From RYN-133 sp963708645 (lineage in GTDB: Bacteria; Actinomycetota; Actinomycetes; Mycobacteriales; Jatrophihabitantaceae): 64,000 nucleotides of DNA. The DNA lies in contig CAVPTA010000008.1 in the NCBI GenBank assembly GCA_963708645.1, positions 270,280 through 334,279 on the forward strand, in the 5' to 3' direction. The translations under genes and the position numbers were made by a program. Under the pieces are notes generated by a model that was not told where the DNA came from, did no database searches, and was given only the letters and a program-made list of their open reading frames with translations. Position 1 is the stretch's first letter. Every line of letters starts with the position of its first letter. Below, in pieces: positions 17,114 through 26,794 of the stretch.

Positions 17114-19930
17114 ATGCTCATGCCTGCTCCGCGCCTTGCCCGCCGCACTACGCTCGCGCTCGCCGCGATCGCGCTCACCGTTGTGAGCCTCGCCGTCGGA
17201 CCGAGCGCCGTCGCCCGTACCGACTCGTTGCCCATCGGCGGCATCTACTCGATGCACCGGTCCGGCTACGCCGTGGTCATCGACGGCTGGGCGAACGACC
17301 GCGACACCACGACCCCGGTCGTGGTGCATGTGCGCGTCGACAACGCCCGCGTGGCGAACGCGACTGCAAACCAGCCGACCCCCACACACGGCCATCGTGG
17401 GTTCTCGGTCACCGTGCCGCTGACCTCCGGACCGCACGGGGTGTGCGTCCGCGCGCAGAACTCGCCCGATGCCAGCCAGAACACCCTGCTTGGGTGCCGC
17501 ACGATCAACTACGACTACAACCCCAAGGGTGACTTCCAGCTCGTCCAGACGCCCGGCGCGCTGACCGCCACCGGCTGGGCGATCGACTTCGACGCGCCGC
17601 GCCAGACGGTCGGTTACGCCATCCGCATGGACCACAACCAGGTCGCGCACGGCGCGGCCGACGCGGTCGACAACGCGCTGAGCACGCAGTTCAAGAGCGC
17701 CGGCGTCAACCACGGCTTCTCGGTGACGTTCCCGGTCAAGGAGGGCACGCACCGCGTGTGCCTGCAGGTGTTCAACCTGGGCCAGGGGTCGAACTCGATC
17801 CCGAAGTGCTTCGATCCGTTCACCGTCAACTTCAGCCCGACCGGTGCGATCACGTCGCTGGGTCAGGTGCCCGGCGGGATAAGCATCGGCGGCTACGCGC
17901 TCGACCCCGACACGACCGCGTCGACCTCTGTCGGCGTTTCCGGCGCCGCCGGGACGATCCTGGGCCGGCTGCAGGCCGACGGCGCGGGCGGTCCGAAGCC
18001 GGGGCACGCGTTCTCGGGCACGATCATCCTGCCGGGACGCGCGCTGACCCCGGGCCCGCGGACGTTCTGCGCCGTCGCCCGCAACCTCGGCAAGTACGGC
18101 GAGGACCGCAGCGTCGGTTGCCGCACCGCGAACTTCAACTGGAACCCGACGGCGAGCGTGTCCGGTGCCGTCCAGCAGGGCGCCAACGCCATCGTCACCG
18201 GCTGGGCGAGCGACCCCGACACCACCGCGCCGATCACCGTGCGCACGACCGTCGACGGCAAGGCCGCCGGGTCGGTGCTCGCCAACGGCAAGGGCGCCAC
18301 GCACAGCGGACATCTGTTCCGCGCGTCGATCAAGGTGCCCAGCGGCAAGCACACCGTGTGCGCGATCGGGGTCAACACCAAGTACGGATCCGGTGACAGT
18401 GCGCCGAGCTGCACCACAGTCACGATGAACCTCGATCCCTACGGTGCGTTCGAGTCGGTGGCCCGTGCGGCCAACGGCGGGTCGAACATCGTCGCCAAGG
18501 GTTGGGCGATCGACCCCGAGACGACCGCCCCGATCAACGTGCAGGTCAGCGTCGATGGCACTGTGTCGACGGTGAAGGCCAACGTCAGTCGCCCGGACAT
18601 CGCGAAGGCGCATCCGGGCGCCGGCGCACTGCACGGTTTCCTGACGAACATCAGCGAGCTGTCGACCGACGGCGAGCACAACGTGTGCGTGAGCGCGGTC
18701 AACGTCGGCGGCGGGTCACGGGCGACCGTCCCGCTCGGCTGCAAGATCGTCGATGCGGTGAACCCGACTGCGCCGGCCGCGCCGACACATGTCACCGCGA
18801 TCGGTGGTTACGGCGGCGCGCAGATCACCTGGCAGCAGTCGCCGAGCGACGGCGGCGCGCCGTGGACGGGCTACGTGGTCAAGGCGCTGCCGAGCGGTCC
18901 GTCCATCACCGTGGCGCCGGGTGTGTTCTCGGCGACGCTGACCGGACTGAAGTCGTCGACGAAGTACACGTTCTCGGTGCAGGCCAAGAACATCGTCGGC
19001 TCGTCGATCGCCGCGGTGTCGGCGGCGATCACGACGCAGAAGGCGCCGCCGCCGCAGACCTCGCCCGCTCCGATCTCGACTAGCCGCTACATCCGCAACA
19101 TCACCGGGGCCTCGCGCGGCGACCTCGCGACGATGCACGCCGAAGGCGCGGCGGACGCCCGGGCCGTCCCGTCCGGGCACGGCTATTTGATCGTGCTCGC
19201 CGTCGGCGGTCAGGACGAGTCGCGGCAAGGCGTGATTCTCAGTGCCGGCATCCGGTACGTCTCCTACGGCGACCTGGTCAAGAACCTGCAGTCCTACGTC
19301 GCCGGGTATGCGAGCCAGCAGCGGCCGAGCGCGCCGCTGACGATCGCGATCGCGACGAACAACGACATCGACGTGTCACGATCGAGCGGCATCAGCTTCG
19401 CCAACCACGTGATCGATCCGGTGCAGTCGTACGCCCGGCGCTACCCGGGCATCACGATCGCCGGTTCCGACGACATGGAGCCGGGTTTCCGCGCCGGCTA
19501 CTCGGCGACCAAGTCGTGGCTGCAGGGTTATCTCAGCGCGACGAGTGCGCCGTTCGTGTTCACCGGTTCGGCCGACGGGTGCGCGTGGAGCTACTCCGGC
19601 GGTTCGTGCAACAACGGCTGGACGATGGCTGACCTGTACTACCTGACCGCCGGCGCGTACCCGGTCCGGATGATCAACCTGCCGCAGATCTACAACACGA
19701 CGATGGCCGCGCAGTGGCGCTACATCTCGATGACCGGCGTGCGTGCGCACCTTCCGCGGATCAACTTCGGTGGTGCATTGACCGAGTGGACGGCGTGCCG
19801 TCAGGCGCAGTCGTGCGGCAGCCTCACCGGCAACTCGGCGTGGCGGGCGATGTGGGCGCAGTTGCGTGCCGAGCCGGCGTTGCGACCGAACAGCCTGCCG
19901 TACTCGACCGACCTGCGGATCGACAGTTGA
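17114..19930 (+). CDS. Secreted multi-repeat protein (five GW-D-P repeats, fibronectin III, C-terminal domain)
   Basis: A 938-residue exported protein. A signal peptide (residues 1-36) is followed by five modules of about 100 residues, each with a GW(A)xDPxTT-like strand and ending in VCVxAxN...GCRT-type cysteines and an N-P-G turn. A fibronectin type III domain follows (PTHVTAIGGYGGAQITWQQ onward), then a Pro-rich linker and a C-terminal domain of about 280 residues that resembles TIM-barrel-like secreted proteins (ATNNDIDVSRSSG, GSDDMEPGF). Function unknown; cell-surface binding or a carbohydrate-active role is possible. ATG at 17114 or 17120. Confidence 0.85.
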   Translation: MLMPAPRLARRTTLALAAIALTVVSLAVGPSAVARTDSLPIGGIYSMHRSGYAVVIDGWANDRDTTTPVVVHVRVDNARVANATANQPTPTHGHRGFSVTVPLTSGPHGVCVRAQNSPDASQNTLLGCRTINYDYNPKGDFQLVQTPGALTATGWAIDFDAPRQTVGYAIRMDHNQVAHGAADAVDNALSTQFKSAGVNHGFSVTFPVKEGTHRVCLQVFNLGQGSNSIPKCFDPFTVNFSPTGAITSLGQVPGGISIGGYALDPDTTASTSVGVSGAAGTILGRLQADGAGGPKPGHAFSGTIILPGRALTPGPRTFCAVARNLGKYGEDRSVGCRTANFNWNPTASVSGAVQQGANAIVTGWASDPDTTAPITVRTTVDGKAAGSVLANGKGATHSGHLFRASIKVPSGKHTVCAIGVNTKYGSGDSAPSCTTVTMNLDPYGAFESVARAANGGSNIVAKGWAIDPETTAPINVQVSVDGTVSTVKANVSRPDIAKAHPGAGALHGFLTNISELSTDGEHNVCVSAVNVGGGSRATVPLGCKIVDAVNPTAPAAPTHVTAIGGYGGAQITWQQSPSDGGAPWTGYVVKALPSGPSITVAPGVFSATLTGLKSSTKYTFSVQAKNIVGSSIAAVSAAITTQKAPPPQTSPAPISTSRYIRNITGASRGDLATMHAEGAADARAVPSGHGYLIVLAVGGQDESRQGVILSAGIRYVSYGDLVKNLQSYVAGYASQQRPSAPLTIAIATNNDIDVSRSSGISFANHVIDPVQSYARRYPGITIAGSDDMEPGFRAGYSATKSWLQGYLSATSAPFVFTGSADGCAWSYSGGSCNNGWTMADLYYLTAGAYPVRMINLPQIYNTTMAAQWRYISMTGVRAHLPRINFGGALTEWTACRQAQSCGSLTGNSAWRAMWAQLRAEPALRPNSLPYSTDLRIDS

Positions 19931-20597
19931 GGCACTGGCCGCTGTGGGCCGCGCTCGTCGCGGTCGTCCTCGCCGCGGTGGCGTGCACGTCGTCGACCGT
20001 CGGGGGTGGGACGTCGACGCCGGTCGTCCCGCCGACGTCGTCCAGCGTGCCGCCGACATCGACATCTGCTTCGTCGAGCACGTCGACACCGCCGTCGTCG
20101 TCGGCCTCCTCATCGCCGCGGCCGACGCATACACGCACGCATCATCCGCGTCCGACGCACACCGTGACGCCGACCTCGACGACGGCCGGCACCGCCGAGC
20201 ACGACACCACCGCCGTCCGGACCGCAGCCGTGCACGGCTGACCAGCTCAGCGTGACGCGCGGTGCGCGGCGGCGCGTTCCAGGGCCAGGAGATCGCCGGG
20301 CTGCTGTGGACCAACACGTCGAACGCGACGTGCACGATGGGCGGGTACGCGTTCGCGCAGCTGCAATACAAGGGCAACGCGCTCGGCACGCCGGCCAAGG
20401 ACCATCCGGGCCCGATGCGCACGATCATTTTGCGTCCGGGCAAGTCGGCGCAGGCGCAATTGACCGCGGTCACGACGTGCCAGGCACCGATCTCGGACCA
20501 CGTCGTCGAGATCGCACCGGACACGCACGGGGCCCACAGCGTCGTGATGCAACTGCGCGGATGTTCGCTCAGCATCGACCCCGTCGAGGCCGGCTGA
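19927..20597 (+). pseudogene. DUF4232 lipoprotein, frameshifted twice
   Basis: Starts at TTG 19927, overlapping the previous stop, with a signal peptide and lipobox-like cysteine (LAAVAC), then a Ser/Thr/Pro linker. The DUF4232 domain (CTADQLSV, GLLWTNTSNATCTMGGY, RGCSLSI) can only be read by shifting frame twice: once between about 20163 and 20190, and once between 20243 and 20262. Both look like single-base insertions. Corrected, it would be a surface lipoprotein of about 220 residues. Function unknown. Confidence 0.7.
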
Positions 20598-20621
20598 CCC
20601 GTTCCGGCAGGATTGCTGCAC

Positions 20622-21815
20622 GTGGGTGCGCGCGGGTGGTTTCTCGTCTCCGCTCTCGCGCTGACCGGATTGTCGATGCGGACCGCCGTCACCAGCGTGG
20701 GCGCGGTGCTCGACGACATCGAGTCAGGGCTGCATACCTCGTCCGGCATCTCCGGAGTGCTCACGACGTTGCCGGTGATCTGCTTCGCCGGTCTCGGTGC
20801 GGCGACGCCACGTCTCGCGGCGCGCTTCGGCGCGCACCGCCTGGTCGTCGCCGGGCTGATCCTCGCCGCGATCGGAACGTTGTTGCGCGCCATGGTCAGC
20901 TCGCCGTGGGTGTTCCTCGTGTTCAGCCTGTTTGCGCTCGCCGGTGGTGCGGTCGCGAACGTGTTGCTGCCGTCGCTGGTGAAGGCGCACTTCCCGACGC
21001 GGATCGGGCAGATGACCGCGGTGTACACGACTGCGCTTGCCGTCGGGACGACTGCGGGCGCGGGATTGACCGTCCCGATCGGTGGCATCGGAGACGGCTG
21101 GCGATTCGGGATCGGATCGTGGGCTGTCTTTGACGTGCTCGCGATACTGCCGTGGCTGGTGACGCTGCGCGGGGAGCGCACGGGCCGCAGTCTCGCGCCG
21201 CGGTTACGCGCAGGAGCCTTTCTTCGCAGTCGTACCGCGTGGTTCCTGACGGCATTCTTCGGCATGCAGTCGATGCAGGCCTACATCACCTTCGGCTGGT
21301 TCGAGCGATTCCTGCACGCGCACGACATCTCGTCCAGTACTGCAGGCTGGATGGTCGCGTTGCTGTCAGCGCTGGGCATTCCGACCTCGATCATCGCGCC
21401 GAACGTCCCGGTGCGGTATCACCGGCTGTTGATCAACGTCCTCGGATTGTGCTTCGTCGTCGCGTACATCGGTCTCGGCGTCGCGCCGACCGGCGGTGCG
21501 TGGGTATGGATGGTGCTCAGCGGCATCGGCAACGGAATGTTCCCGCTGGCATTGACGATGATCGGATTGCGCTCACGCACGCCAGAGACAACCGGTGCGC
21601 TGTCGGCCTTCGTGCAGGTGATCGGCTACATCGTCGCGGGCACCGGTCCGTTGTTGTTCGGTGTGCTGTACGGCGCCACCGGTTCGTGGGTGTTGCCGCT
21701 CGCGCTGTTGTGGATCGCGCTCGGATTGGCCTGGTTGTTCGGCTGGCTGGCGTGTGCGCCTACGTTCGTGGACGACGAACTGGCCGAAGCCGTCGCTTCG
21801 CCCGCACCTGCTTGA
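20622..21815 (+). CDS. MFS transporter, CynX/NimT family
   Basis: A 12-helix major facilitator protein of 397 residues with the CynX/NimT-like start (GLSMRTAVTSVGAVLDDI) and a SMQAYITFGWF motif in the second half. Family members move cyanate, nitroimidazoles or other small anions. I chose GTG 20622 because AGGA lies 9 bases upstream; a TTG at 20613 sits directly on that AGGA. Cargo unknown. Confidence 0.88.
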   Translation: MGARGWFLVSALALTGLSMRTAVTSVGAVLDDIESGLHTSSGISGVLTTLPVICFAGLGAATPRLAARFGAHRLVVAGLILAAIGTLLRAMVSSPWVFLVFSLFALAGGAVANVLLPSLVKAHFPTRIGQMTAVYTTALAVGTTAGAGLTVPIGGIGDGWRFGIGSWAVFDVLAILPWLVTLRGERTGRSLAPRLRAGAFLRSRTAWFLTAFFGMQSMQAYITFGWFERFLHAHDISSSTAGWMVALLSALGIPTSIIAPNVPVRYHRLLINVLGLCFVVAYIGLGVAPTGGAWVWMVLSGIGNGMFPLALTMIGLRSRTPETTGALSAFVQVIGYIVAGTGPLLFGVLYGATGSWVLPLALLWIALGLAWLFGWLACAPTFVDDELAEAVASPAPA

Positions 21816-21865
21816 TCCAAGTATCGATCTGGTCGCTGATCGGCCGGATCGATACTTTGATCAAG
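21811..21865. terminator. 19-bp inverted repeat between convergent genes
   Basis: Arms 21811-21829 and 21847-21865 are complementary with one mismatch, around a 17-base spacer; the core is AAGTATCGATC/GATCGATACTT. It lies between the MFS gene and the deaminase gene, so it is probably a bidirectional terminator, although its AT-rich symmetry would also suit an operator. Confidence 0.65.
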
Positions 21866-21887
21866 ATCGTTCCGGCGACGGCGGCGC

Positions 21888-22340
21888 TCACTCCTCGCCG
21901 ATGTCCTCGTTCCACAGCTCGGGATTCGCAGCGATGAAGTCGGTCATCATCTGCACGCACTCGGCGTCGTCGAGCAACACGACCTCGACACCGTTCTCGG
22001 CGAGCCAGTCGTGGCCGCCGTAGAAGGTGCGCGCCTCGCCGATCACGACCCGCGAGATGCCGAACTGGCGGATCAGCCCGCTGCAGTACCAGCACGGCGA
22101 CAGCGTCGTGACCATCGTCGTGCCGCGGTACGAGCGCTGACGTCCGGCGTTGCGGAACGCGGCTGTCTCGCCGTGAACGGACGGATCGTCGTCCTGCACC
22201 CGCAGGTTGTGCCCGCGGCCGAGCACCGCGCCGTCACGGCCGATCAGCGCGCCACCGATCGGGATGCCACCCTCGGCCAGCCCGGCGCGTGCCTCCTCGA
22301 CCGCGACCGCAAGCCACGCGGTGTAGGAAGGCTCGCTCAC
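21888..22340 (-). CDS. Cytosine/nucleoside deaminase (CDA fold)
   Basis: A zinc-dependent deaminase of 150 residues with the HGE motif (DPSVHGETAAF) and the PCxxC motif (LSPCWYCSGL). Size and motif spacing match yeast-type cytosine deaminases. It begins at GTG 22340, overlapping the stop of the permease gene (GTGA), so uptake and deamination of cytosine or a related base are coupled, a pyrimidine-salvage pair. Confidence 0.9.
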   Translation of the reverse strand: MSEPSYTAWLAVAVEEARAGLAEGGIPIGGALIGRDGAVLGRGHNLRVQDDDPSVHGETAAFRNAGRQRSYRGTTMVTTLSPCWYCSGLIRQFGISRVVIGEARTFYGGHDWLAENGVEVVLLDDAECVQMMTDFIAANPELWNEDIGEE

Positions 22341-23738
22341 TTCGCTGCGGTCTTCGACGAGCCGCTGAACACGCGGAACAGCGCGGCGTACAGCACCGCT
22401 GCCAGCACGAAGCCCACCTCGAACGTCAGGTCACCAAGGCCGGGATGGGCGTGGGCGATCGGGCCGGTGTAGTCGGTCTGCGCCGCGAACAGCCAGATCG
22501 ACAACGCGCCACCGACGAGCATGGCGATCGGCCCTGCCCAGTTCGTATAACGCTTGTCGCCGAGCAACTCCTGGATGTCCTGCCCGCGCCGCAGGAACCG
22601 GTCGACGAACACGACGCCGAGCCACGGCCCGATCCAGTACGCGATGATCAACAGGAAGTTCTCGTAGTCCGTCCCGGCGTTGTTCAGACCACCGAAAGCC
22701 ACGAGCAAACCGATGATTCCGAACACCACGGCGACCGCGGCGCGAGCGGCGTGCGTCGGCAGCCGGATACCGAGAGCCATGAACGACACCGAACCCGAAT
22801 AGATGTTGATCGCATTGGCAGCGACGGCACCGATACAGATACACGCGAGCACGAGCTTGCCGAGCCACGTCGACAGCAGCACGGTGAACGAGGACGGCGC
22901 GACCTCCGTCCCGCCGGCAGTGACGACCGCGGAACCGGTGATCTCGAGCAGCGTGCACGACAGGAACACGCCGAGACCCGGCGTAGACGGCAACCGGCGC
23001 CTTGCGGGTGTCCGGCGCGAGATAGCGCGTGTAGTCCGACGCGTACGGATTCCATCCGGCGGCGTAGCCGAAGGTGGCGCCGAACATGACGAGGAAGCCG
23101 CCGATGCCGCCGGTGTCGTGCACGGCACCGGGGTGCGCCTTGCTCAACGCGACGATGCACGCGACGACGAACACGAGGGTGAGCACGGGGAACGCGTACT
23201 TCTCGAACGCGTGCACCAGGTTGTGACCGAAGAACGCGATCAGGATCTGGGCGACGACCACGATGACCAGGCACAGCCCCTTCGGCATTGAGCCGAAGAG
23301 CGCGTTGAGCGCGAGCGCGCCACTGACGCTGTTCACCGCGAACCACCCGATGCCTGCGACGAGCGAGTTGATGCCGGCCGGGAGGATGTTGCCGAGGAAT
23401 CCGAATCCGCTCCGGCTGATCACCATCTGGACGAGCCCGTGTTGGGGTCCCCAGGTCGAGAGCACGCCCTGCGAGATCGAGCCGAGTGCGGTGCCCAGCA
23501 CGATGGCCAGCACCGACTGCCAGAAACCGAGACCGAAATACAGCGGCCCGAGGATCCCGACACCGACCGTCGCGAACTCCATGTTCGGCGAGGTCCACGT
23601 CCAGAACAGCTGCCGCGGCGAGCCGTGCCGCTCGTCGAGCGGGATGAATTCCACCCCGCCGGGTTCGACGGCGACAACGCGATCGCCGTAGTTGCGAGTC
23701 GGGTCGTCTGCTATCGGCAGGGTGCTCGTCACGCGCAC
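22337..23738 (-). CDS. NCS1-family cytosine/purine permease (apparent frameshift)
   Basis: A membrane transporter of about 466 residues with some 12 helices, starting with PRQLFWTWTSPNMEFATVGVG and the NCS1 signature FGATFGYAAGWNPYASDYTRYL. The frame breaks at CCC 22977-22979 (plus strand). Dropping one base restores AVYAGLGVFLSC and the remaining helices, so an assembly insertion is likely. GTG start at 23738 or 23732. It is coupled to the deaminase gene, which points to cytosine. Confidence 0.87.
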
Positions 23739-23812
23739 ACTCTTACACGACCGGAGTGTCGCGCCTGTTACACGGGGTACGGGATTACCGGCCGGTAGGG
23801 CATGCTCGACCC

Positions 23813-24307
23813 ATGGCTTGGCATCGCCTCGAATCCGTGGACGACTCGTTCTTCGTGACGGCGGACCATCGCTACGAGTTCCCGATCGACCTCGACGTCG
23901 CGCCCGAGCGCGTGTGGGAGTCGATCGCCTCGGACGAGAGCGTCGCCGCCTGGGGCCTCGGCGTGCAGTCGCTGCACTGGACCACGCCGCGCCCCTTCGG
24001 CGTCGGGACTACCCGCGAGGTGAAGCTCCCGCTCGGCGTCATGACCGTCCGCGAGCGGTTCTTCGTGTGGGATGAGGGCAAGCGTTACGCGTTCGAGGTC
24101 TACGAGGCCAACCGCAACTTCTATCGTCGCTTCGCCGAGAACTACGTCATCGAGCCGCGCGGCACCGGTTCACGGCTGACGTGGACGATCGCGGTCGAGC
24201 CGCAGCCCAAGATGCGCCGCCTCGTCGATCTCGGCCGTCCGCTCAATCGCCTCGCGTTCGGGCAGTTCGCCCGCGGCGCGCGCAGTTACTTCGCCAAGCA
24301 CCCGTAG
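23813..24307 (+). CDS. SRPBCC-family protein (polyketide cyclase/dehydrase-like)
   Basis: A 164-residue START-like fold with the usual YEFPIDLDVAPERVWESIAS first segment and C-terminal long helix. These proteins bind small hydrophobic ligands; the ligand here is unknown. ATG at 23813. The histidine-kinase gene starts 17 bases later but appears to have its own promoter. Confidence 0.8.
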   Translation: MAWHRLESVDDSFFVTADHRYEFPIDLDVAPERVWESIASDESVAAWGLGVQSLHWTTPRPFGVGTTREVKLPLGVMTVRERFFVWDEGKRYAFEVYEANRNFYRRFAENYVIEPRGTGSRLTWTIAVEPQPKMRRLVDLGRPLNRLAFGQFARGARSYFAKHP

Positions 24308-24312
24308 GCAAT

Positions 24313-24318
24313 TACCGT
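24313..24318 (+). promoter_or_regulatory. -10 box (TACCGT) of a likely leaderless promoter
   Basis: TACCGT ends 6 bases before the kinase ATG, the expected place of a -10 hexamer for a leaderless transcript. The whole block TTACCGTCTGATCATG recurs at the downstream lipoprotein gene. Confidence 0.55.
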
Positions 24319-24324
24319 CTGATC

Positions 24325-25428
24325 ATGCTTATCGACGGCGTCCGGCTCTCGCTCTGGCGCGCCGCATCGGTCTATCGCGTCGTCACATTGGCGTTCTGTC
24401 TGTACTTGATCTACATCCGGTGGACGGCCCTCTACGCGCACGCCGTCGTCGCTGAGCTGACCGGCGCCGCGATGGCTGCTGTCACGATCGTGATGGTGTT
24501 GCTGGGCTGGACGGGTCGCGCGCACCGGCTCTGGATCGTCATCGCCGACGCCACGATCACCGGCGCGCTCACCCTCGTCACGATCTGGGCGCAGACCGCC
24601 GCGCAGCGCCACGGCGGCATGACCACCCTCACCACGCTGTGGGCCGCCGGCCCGACGCTCGAAGCGGGCATCGTCGCGGGCTGGGTCGCGGGCCTGCTCG
24701 CCGCGCTCGTCCAGGCCGGCTGCTCGGTGATCGTCCGCGCCGGCTACGACGGACGCACCGTCTACGACGCGATCATCCTCGTCATCGCCGGCAGCGTCGT
24801 CGGCTACGTCAGCTCGCTGGCTGTCCGGTCGGAGTCGCAGCTCGAGGCGGCGGCGACCGCCCGCAGTGCGCTGCTCGAGCGCGAGCGGCTCGCGCGCACC
24901 GTCCACGACGGGGTGTTGCAGATCCTCGCGCTCGTGCACCGAACCGGACGGGACGATCCCGGCGAGTGGGGCCGGCTGGCGCGCGAGGCCGGCGAACAGG
25001 AAGAAAAGTTGCGGGCACTGATCACCTCGCGCGGCGCACCGTCCGAGGACTTCGGAGCGGCGTTGCGCGCGCTACGGAGCGAGCGGGTCAGCGTCTCGGC
25101 GCCCGCGTCCCCGCCGCCGCTGCCACCACAGACCGCCGCCGAGCTGGTCGCGGCAGTCCGCGCCGCCCTGCACAACGTCACCGAGCACGCCGGCCCCGCC
25201 GCGCACGCGTGGGTGTTCGTCGAGGACACCGACGACGCGGTGCGGGTGACCGTGCGCGACGACGGTGTCGGGTTCGGGCCCGGACGTCTTGCCGAGGCCG
25301 AACGCGACGGTCGGCTCGGCGTCGCGTCCTCGCTGCGAGGACGCATCGAGCAACTCGGCGGCACCGTGCACATCAGCGCACAGCCCGGCGAGGGGACGAT
25401 TGTCGAGATGGCGGTGCCGCACACATGA
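24325..25428 (+). CDS. Two-component sensor histidine kinase (NarX/MacS-like)
   Basis: A 367-residue kinase with about five or six N-terminal transmembrane helices, a short dimerisation segment with the phospho-accepting His in ARTVHDGVLQ, and a HATPase domain (N-box AALHNVTEHAG, G-box RDDGVGFGPG). HisKA_3-type kinases partner NarL-family regulators, and one follows directly with an ATGA overlap. Signal unknown, presumably sensed in the membrane since no large extracellular loop is present. Confidence 0.9.
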   Translation: MLIDGVRLSLWRAASVYRVVTLAFCLYLIYIRWTALYAHAVVAELTGAAMAAVTIVMVLLGWTGRAHRLWIVIADATITGALTLVTIWAQTAAQRHGGMTTLTTLWAAGPTLEAGIVAGWVAGLLAALVQAGCSVIVRAGYDGRTVYDAIILVIAGSVVGYVSSLAVRSESQLEAAATARSALLERERLARTVHDGVLQILALVHRTGRDDPGEWGRLAREAGEQEEKLRALITSRGAPSEDFGAALRALRSERVSVSAPASPPPLPPQTAAELVAAVRAALHNVTEHAGPAAHAWVFVEDTDDAVRVTVRDDGVGFGPGRLAEAERDGRLGVASSLRGRIEQLGGTVHISAQPGEGTIVEMAVPHT

Positions 25429-26060
25429 TCACGGTGATGATCGTCGACGACCACCCGATCTGGCGCGACGCCCTCGAGCGCGACCTCGTTGCCAACGGGT
25501 TCGATGTTGTCGGCGCGTTCGGCGACGGCGAGACCGCCGTGCGCACCGCACCGGCGCTGCGACCCGACGTCGTGTTGATGGACTTTGCGTTGCCTGGGAT
25601 GTCCGGCGTCGACACCGCCGCGGCGCTGGTCGCGAACGACCCGTCGGTGCGGGTACTGATGCTCTCGTCCTCCGGCGAGGACGAGGACGTGCTCGCTGCG
25701 ATGAAGGTCGGCGCGCGCGGTTACCTCGTGAAATCAGCCCGCGCCGCCGAGGTGCTGGACGCCGTGCGGCGCACCGCCGACGGCCGGGCCACCTTCTCGC
25801 CCGGTCTGGCCGGCCTCGTGTTGGGTGAGTACCGACGGATCAAGCGCGACGAACCCGATCCGCTCGCGGTGCTGACCGACCGCGAGACAGAGATCTTGCG
25901 CATGGTCTCGACCGGGCGCACCGCGCGCCAGATCGCCGACACCCTCGTCGTCTCACACCGCACCGTGCAGAACCACATCCAGAACACCCTGCGCAAGCTG
26001 CAGCTGCACAACAAGGTCGAGCTCACCCGCTGGGCCGTCGATCACGGCATCGCTGAGTGA
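25425..26060 (+). CDS. NarL/FixJ-family response regulator
   Basis: A 211-residue protein: a receiver domain with the phospho-acceptor Asp in VVLMDFALPG and the conserved Lys in GYLVKSA, then a LuxR-type helix-turn-helix (LTDRETEILRMV through VSHRTVQNHI). ATG 25425 overlaps the kinase stop. It probably controls its own neighbourhood, including the lipoprotein gene that follows, which starts with the same promoter block as the kinase. Confidence 0.94.
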   Translation: MITVMIVDDHPIWRDALERDLVANGFDVVGAFGDGETAVRTAPALRPDVVLMDFALPGMSGVDTAAALVANDPSVRVLMLSSSGEDEDVLAAMKVGARGYLVKSARAAEVLDAVRRTADGRATFSPGLAGLVLGEYRRIKRDEPDPLAVLTDRETEILRMVSTGRTARQIADTLVVSHRTVQNHIQNTLRKLQLHNKVELTRWAVDHGIAE

Positions 26061-26101
26061 CGCGCCGACCGGAAAAGCCGCGATCGTCCCTACTGCGGAG
26101 T

Positions 26102-26107
26102 TACCGT
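26102..26107 (+). promoter_or_regulatory. -10 box (TACCGT) of a likely leaderless promoter, twin of 24313-24318
   Basis: TACCGT, again 6 bases before an ATG, within TTACCGTCGGATCATG. Fifteen of 16 positions equal the block at the kinase start. Confidence 0.55.
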
Positions 26108-26113
26108 CGGATC

Positions 26114-26791
26114 ATGACGGTGCGAGTGCGGATCCTGGCCGGGGGGCTGGCGCTCGTCATGGCGGCCAGCGGGTGTGCGCACCGGATGATCCCCGGACAC
26201 ACCGTCTACAAGACGGTCACCACCACACCGCCGGCTCCGAGCCCGTCGCCGAGTTCGTCGCCGTCGACCTCGCCGGTCGCGAACGTGACCACGCACAGCA
26301 AGCACCCGCCGCCGCCGAAACCGAAGTACACGAAGCTGGCCGGCACGTGCAAGACGCAGCTCGGTGCCGATTCGATCAACAAGGTGCTCGGGCAGAAGCT
26401 CGCCGGCAGCATCGAGTACGGCGTCGGTGGCAGCGACCCGAGCATCAACCGGCTCACGTTCATCGACTGCAAGTACGGCAACATCCGCGGCAAGGCACCG
26501 GTCGTCGAGATCCGCGTCAGCCTCTACCGCAGCGAGGGTGATGCGGCCGACCGTATCCAGTCGACCGTCCAGGACTTCGAACAGCACGGAGCGTCGGCAA
26601 GCGACACCACTGTCGCCGGGCAGCACGCGACCCTGCTGCTCGGCGCGAACATGCTGGCCTACGGCCCGACGCTGGTGAAGGTCGCGGGCGTGCGCACGAT
26701 CGCGATCACGATGCGCCCCGACTGGGACAACGTGCAGAAGCTGCTGCCCGCGCTCGGTGCCCTCGCACTGCGCCAAACGACGCCGCGCTGA
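26114..26791 (+). CDS. Secreted lipoprotein of unknown function
   Basis: A 225-residue lipoprotein (signal peptide with AASGC lipobox), a Pro/Ser/Thr/Lys linker, and a C-terminal domain of about 150 residues with two cysteines (GTCKTQLG, FIDCKYGN) that may form a disulfide. This resembles DUF3558-like lipoproteins of actinobacteria but I cannot confirm the family. It follows the two-component system and shares its promoter motif, so it may be a target or accessory of that system. Confidence 0.75.
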   Translation: MTVRVRILAGGLALVMAASGCAHRMIPGHTVYKTVTTTPPAPSPSPSSSPSTSPVANVTTHSKHPPPPKPKYTKLAGTCKTQLGADSINKVLGQKLAGSIEYGVGGSDPSINRLTFIDCKYGNIRGKAPVVEIRVSLYRSEGDAADRIQSTVQDFEQHGASASDTTVAGQHATLLLGANMLAYGPTLVKVAGVRTIAITMRPDWDNVQKLLPALGALALRQTTPR

Positions 26792-26794
26792 GTC

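Noticed and set aside
17048..18679. A 543-codon open frame antisense to the repeat protein
   Set aside because: Arg/Gly/Val-rich shadow of the secreted protein gene, without domain signatures.
19376..21265. A 629-codon open frame antisense to the repeat protein end and the MFS gene
   Set aside because: Spans several real genes on the opposite strand and lacks recognisable motifs.
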